From positions 1-64,000 of the forward strand of contig CAIZEI010000006.1 in NCBI GenBank assembly GCA_903931945.1: a stretch of 64,000 nt of DNA, in the 5' to 3' direction. Position numbers and translations under genes: made by a program. Under the pieces are notes generated by a model. It was given only the letters and a program-made list of their open reading frames with translations, had not been told where the DNA came from and searched no databases. Origin of the DNA: an uncultured Hyphomicrobiales bacterium. Its GTDB lineage: Bacteria > Pseudomonadota > Alphaproteobacteria > Rhizobiales > Beijerinckiaceae. Numbering within the stretch: position 1 is the first letter of the stretch; each line of letters begins with the position of its first letter. Positions 60,879-64,000 of this stretch are shown here, piece after piece.

Positions 60879-61339
60879 TCCACCTCGAACATGGCTTCGA
60901 TCTCTACCGCAGCATCGAGCGGCAATTCGCTGACGCCCACTGTCGTGCGGGCATGACGGCCCTTCTCGCCAAACACCTCGACCATCAGATCAGACGCGCC
61001 ATTCATGACGGCAGGCAAAGCGTGAAACCCCGGCGCGGCGTTGATAAAACCGCCGAGCCGCACCACGCGCTTGATCCGGTCCAGCGACCCGAGCGCCGCC
61101 CGGGCCTGCGCCAGAACATTGAGCGCCGCCAGCCGCGCCGCCGCCTGACCGGCCTCGTTGAACAGGTCATGGCCAACCTTGCCCTTGCAGGAATCGTCAA
61201 GCTGCCCCCCAACAAGCGGCAATTGCCCGGAGACGATCAACAGCCCGCCCGCGCGCACGGCAGGGACATAATTGGCCAGCGCTGCGCCCGCCGTTGGCAA
61301 CGCCAGCCCCAATGCGGCTATTTTTGCTTCTGCCGACAT
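60875..61339 (-). CDS. RidA/YjgF-family protein
   Basis: About 154 residues; ATG 61339 has GGAGG at 4-nt spacing. Core: AGGLLIVSGQLPLVGGQL, GKVGHDLFNEAGQAAARLAALN, and HARTTVGVSELPLDAAVEIEAMFEV with the Arg that in RidA binds imine intermediates. Slightly longer than classical RidA (about 130) and of the subgroup with the N-terminal helix AEAKIAALGLALP. Likely enamine/imine deaminase, or a related degradative function. First gene of the operon with GDPD and MFS. Confidence 0.9.
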   Translation of the reverse strand: MSAEAKIAALGLALPTAGAALANYVPAVRAGGLLIVSGQLPLVGGQLDDSCKGKVGHDLFNEAGQAAARLAALNVLAQARAALGSLDRIKRVVRLGGFINAAPGFHALPAVMNGASDLMVEVFGEKGRHARTTVGVSELPLDAAVEIEAMFEVE

Positions 61340-61466
61340 GCCGCCTCCAGTTTTTTGCGCGCGAGGCGCCATAATTGCTATGAGTCTCTGAACGGCAGGC
61401 GTGCGCCCGCCACGAAGCTGCCTTATTGGCTGTTATACCCGGTCAGCAGGATTGGAGCATCAGAAT

Positions 61467-62315
61467 ATGTGCAGCACATTTACAGGCGTCCTGGCTTTCG
61501 CAGGCGCGTTGGTTCTAGCCATTGGCTGCGCCCCCGCGACTGCGGACCCGGCGGGCGTAGGCGCGCCGCTGCTGGCGCACCGGGCCGTCTATGATCTTTC
61601 TCTGGGCCGCACGGACGAGAGCCATTCCGCGCCCGTCGCCGCGCGTGGGCGGATCGCCTATGAATTCACCGGCTCGCCCTGTGAGGGCTGGGTGACGAAT
61701 TTTCGCCAGCTCACGGAACTGGAGATGCCGGAGGCCGATCCGCGCGTTTCCGACATGCGGACATCGACCTTCGAGGAAGCCGATGGTTCGGCCTTCCAGT
61801 TCAAATCCGACACGCTGATCAATGGCAAAACGGTCGAGACCATCGACGGCGCCGCCCGTAAATCCGGCGAAACCGCGATTGCCGTCAATCTGACGCGACC
61901 TGCGACGAGCACAACCAGCATCGCCGCCCCCGCTGTTTTTCCGACAGCGCAGATCTTGCGCATCATGGCGGCGGCGCGCGCGGGCGACAAAACCGCGGAA
62001 ATCCCCATTTTCGATGGCTCGGATACCGGTCAAAAGGTTTTCGACACCATGACGATTATCGGCCATGCGAAAACGTCGGATTCAGCCGAACCTGTGGCCG
62101 CCCAGGCTGCAGCGCTTCAGGGCGTCTCGCGCTGGCCGGTTTCGGTGAGCTATTTCGACCACAACAAGCGCGATGGCGCGCCCAATTACATCCTGGCTTT
62201 CGATCTCTTCGAGAACGGCGTATCGAGCGCGCTGCGCATCGACTACGGTTCCTATGTGCTCGAAGGCGCGATGGTGAAATTTGAACCGTTGCCGCAAAAA
62301 CCCTGCGAGAAATAG
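61467..62315 (+). CDS. eipB: EipB-like periplasmic envelope-integrity protein (DUF1849)
   Basis: 282 residues from ATG 61467. Signal peptide (TGVLAFAGALVLAIGCAPATA), then LLAHRAVYDLSLGRTDESHSAP, the DUF1849 opening, GRIAYEFTGSPCEGW and a C-terminal KPCEK. The two cysteines match the disulfide-forming pair known from Brucella EipB, a spiral beta-barrel protein required for cell-envelope integrity. Found widely in Hyphomicrobiales. Stands alone, convergent with a VOC gene (8 nt). Confidence 0.9.
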   Translation: MCSTFTGVLAFAGALVLAIGCAPATADPAGVGAPLLAHRAVYDLSLGRTDESHSAPVAARGRIAYEFTGSPCEGWVTNFRQLTELEMPEADPRVSDMRTSTFEEADGSAFQFKSDTLINGKTVETIDGAARKSGETAIAVNLTRPATSTTSIAAPAVFPTAQILRIMAAARAGDKTAEIPIFDGSDTGQKVFDTMTIIGHAKTSDSAEPVAAQAAALQGVSRWPVSVSYFDHNKRDGAPNYILAFDLFENGVSSALRIDYGSYVLEGAMVKFEPLPQKPCEK

Positions 62316-62323
62316 CTTTTTCG

Positions 62324-63235
62324 TTACTGCTTGGCGCCCAGCGCGCGTTCGTTGCGTCCAAAATCGGGCGCCGGCGGCGTGCCCCAGCCCGAGACCCATG
62401 TCCGCGGCGGCCAGACTTTCGGGCGCTGCGGACGGTCGACGTGCCAGGGCCGCGGCTCGAAATAGCCCAGCGCCTCATTCTTCATCTGATCGAGTTCGCA
62501 ATAATACTCGATCACATGATCGTCTGGATTGCGATGGTAGGCGGCCACATTGTGCCCCGGCCCGTGGCGCAGCGGACCCCAGCCGAGCGGGATGCGATGC
62601 ATCGCCAGCGTCTCGCAGGCGTTGTTGACGTGGATGAAGTCTTTTAATTCCAGCGCGAGATGATGCAGCCGCACAGGTCCGCCGCGAAAGAAATTCAACG
62701 TGTGATGGTCCGGATTGCAGCGCATGAACACGAAGAGATCGCCGATCCAGTCCGAGACGCGAAAACCCAGAATATCTGAATAGAACGCGATGGTCTTTTC
62801 GAGATCATCGACAAAAAAGGCGATGTGGCCGACTTTCAGCGGACCGACGCCGGCGACGTTCTGGTTTGGCGCGACAAAATCCCATTTCGAGAACAGGTCG
62901 ATGTTTGTGCCGGAGGGGTCGGCGAAGGACAGGACCTGCGGCGAGCCGGGGAAGGGATCGGCGCGCAACTCACTATTGACGCCCAGCGCCGCAAGGCCCT
63001 GCTGCGCGGCCCCAAAATCCGTGTCGGGCGCAACCTCAAAGGCCATGCGAAGACAGGCGGGTTCGGCGTCCCGGACAAGTTCAATGGCGAGCTGGCCGAG
63101 TTTGGACGCCAGCCAGACCTGTTTTCCCGCTCGAGAGACTTCAACCAGTCCATTGACGCCCACATAGTAATCGAGCGCGCGCTGCAAATCGGGCGTTGCA
63201 ATCGTGGCGTGGGACAGGCGCTGGGCTGCGATCAT
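62324..63235 (-). CDS. Extradiol-dioxygenase-type VOC protein
   Basis: 303 residues. Two VOC modules: SHATIATPDLQRALDYYVGVNGL and, from residue ~135, VGHIAFFVDDLEKTIAFYSDILGF. Iron-ligand pattern of type I extradiol dioxygenases: His in KVGHIAF, His in RLHHLALELK and Glu in HVIEYYCEL, with a Tyr/His-rich pocket (HNVAAYHRNPDDH). So ring-cleavage of a catechol-like compound is likely. The C-terminal PRPWHVDRPQRPKVWPPR tail is as in several annotated catechol 2,3-dioxygenase relatives. A TctC gene lies upstream on the same strand. Confidence 0.85.
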   Translation of the reverse strand: MIAAQRLSHATIATPDLQRALDYYVGVNGLVEVSRAGKQVWLASKLGQLAIELVRDAEPACLRMAFEVAPDTDFGAAQQGLAALGVNSELRADPFPGSPQVLSFADPSGTNIDLFSKWDFVAPNQNVAGVGPLKVGHIAFFVDDLEKTIAFYSDILGFRVSDWIGDLFVFMRCNPDHHTLNFFRGGPVRLHHLALELKDFIHVNNACETLAMHRIPLGWGPLRHGPGHNVAAYHRNPDDHVIEYYCELDQMKNEALGYFEPRPWHVDRPQRPKVWPPRTWVSGWGTPPAPDFGRNERALGAKQ

Positions 63236-63359
63236 GGCGTTTCCGGAGGTGGCGGGTTGCTATTCTGCAAGCTGTGAACATGGATTGGATTGGCGCGTCA
63301 AGGCGGGGGCAACGCGCCACCAACCCTTCGCTCTACCGTATCCCAAAAACACTCCCCCC

Positions 63360-64000
63360 TCACTGCGGGTCAAGCCGTCGCAGTTCCGCCGTGGCGCGGG
63401 CGATTACCTCGGGCGGGCTCGCCAGCAACCGGCCAAGAGTCGCCTCGATTTGTGGCGCGTTGGAAGCGTGGATCGTCATGTCGGCTTGCGCAGCATCCGC
63501 AAGAAAGTCCGGCTCGGCGAACATTTTTTCAAATCCCGCGCGGAGCATCGCGAGGATGGGGGCAAGCGTATCCGGCGGGGCGATAAACAGCCCGCCATAG
63601 GTCTGCCTTGCCATCAGCAACTGCAGGACATCGCGATTTTCCGGGCTGACAAGATCGAAGACCGTGGGCACATCCGGCAAATCGCGATGCCGGGTCAGGC
63701 TGGCCTGTAGCAGAATCCGGACCTTGCCCTCGCGCAACCAGTCGCGGCGGGTGACTTTCATGAGATCGTAATCGGCGCCGACCGCAGCCTGCACCTCGCC
63801 CCGCTCCAGCGCAAGATCGACGCCCGATCCGCCGGGATAGCCATTCACTACCTTGAATTTGGTATGCAACAGGGAATTCAGCAGATTCGGCAGAACCGAA
63901 TTGTTGGAGGTCGCGGCGCTCGAACCGACCAGAATCTCGCGCTCCAGAAATTCCTGCGCGCGGGTGAACGGCGCCGTGCGCCAGACGGCGGCGACAGCGG
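63360..64000 (-). CDS. TctC-type solute-binding protein, N-terminus outside the window
   Basis: The C-terminal ~213 residues are present; the frame is open to the window edge (…AAVWRTAPFTRAQEFLE, SSAATSNNSVLPNLLN), so the track's start at 63869 is not the real one. Motifs: KVVNGYPGGSGVDLALERGEVQAAVG and PDVPTVFDLVSPENRDVLQLLM, typical of the divergent TctC subfamily also found at 5129 and 28364. It is 124 nt upstream of the extradiol-type VOC gene, which suggests uptake plus ring cleavage as one module. Confidence 0.88.
   Translation of the reverse strand, partial: AVAAVWRTAPFTRAQEFLEREILVGSSAATSNNSVLPNLLNSLLHTKFKVVNGYPGGSGVDLALERGEVQAAVGADYDLMKVTRRDWLREGKVRILLQASLTRHRDLPDVPTVFDLVSPENRDVLQLLMARQTYGGLFIAPPDTLAPILAMLRAGFEKMFAEPDFLADAAQADMTIHASNAPQIEATLGRLLASPPEVIARATAELRRLDPQ

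Noticed and set aside
1-64000. CRISPR array, prophage, rRNA operon or replication origin
   Set aside because: No regularly spaced repeats, phage structural genes, rRNA sequence or DnaA-box cluster was seen.

Overview
The window looks like a chromosomal stretch of an alphaproteobacterium of the order Hyphomicrobiales (Rhizobiales). The evidence is the high GC content and strong third-position GC bias, an EipB/DUF1849 envelope protein, two Omp25/Omp31-type surface barrels, a RibBX-type riboflavin gene, a RIME-like 106-bp mosaic repeat and an IS630-type transposase start. I cannot name the genus from sequence alone.

Layout, left to right. The start of an IS630 transposase is cut by the left edge (1-59). 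Two paralogous outer-membrane barrels follow, then glmM, arsC, a cupin and a TctC-type solute-binding protein (0.2-6.2 kb). A surface-glycan block of four glycosyltransferases and one unknown protein lies on the minus strand (6.2-13 kb). It is followed by an HD-domain gene with proA, two cupins with an ACMSD-like amidohydrolase, an orphan HlyD-type adaptor and a second ACMSD-like amidohydrolase (13-20.6 kb). Housekeeping purA lies next to a decayed restriction-modification gene (23-26 kb). An FMN-dependent alpha-hydroxy-acid oxidase is divergent from an operon of two TctC proteins and two enolase-superfamily enzymes (26-31.6 kb). Next come ribBX and xseB. A roughly 4-kb catabolic islet (TctC, flavin monooxygenase, hydrolase-LuxR fusion) is bounded by short direct repeats (34.4-38.4 kb). 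A GST and a gentisate-dioxygenase-like bicupin are divergent. TPR-PaiB-ispE form an operon (40.7-44 kb). A livHMGF branched-chain-type ABC operon without livK has a MetE-C-like gene upstream (45-51 kb). A tRNA-Leu(UAA) gene interrupted by a group I intron is at 50947-51267. After that come a P450/acyl-CoA ligase pair, a VapBC-like pair, carbonic anhydrase, a RidA-GDPD-MFS operon, eipB, an extradiol-type VOC protein and another TctC protein cut by the right edge.

Functionally, conserved core genes (glmM, proA, purA, ribB, xseB, ispE, tRNA-Leu) are interspersed with small catabolic modules. These modules share a theme: a periplasmic TctC binding protein or ABC permease set, plus ring- or acid-processing enzymes (cupins, amidohydrolases, VOC dioxygenases, flavin monooxygenase, P450, CoA ligase, enolase-superfamily lyases). 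There are six TctC proteins and no TctA/TctB membrane subunits. Only two candidate transcription regulators are seen (PaiB and the hydrolase-LuxR fusion). The most notable single item is the intron-containing tRNA-Leu(UAA), which has a readable P1, P7 core and splice sites and gives a complete class II tRNA after removal of 232 nt.
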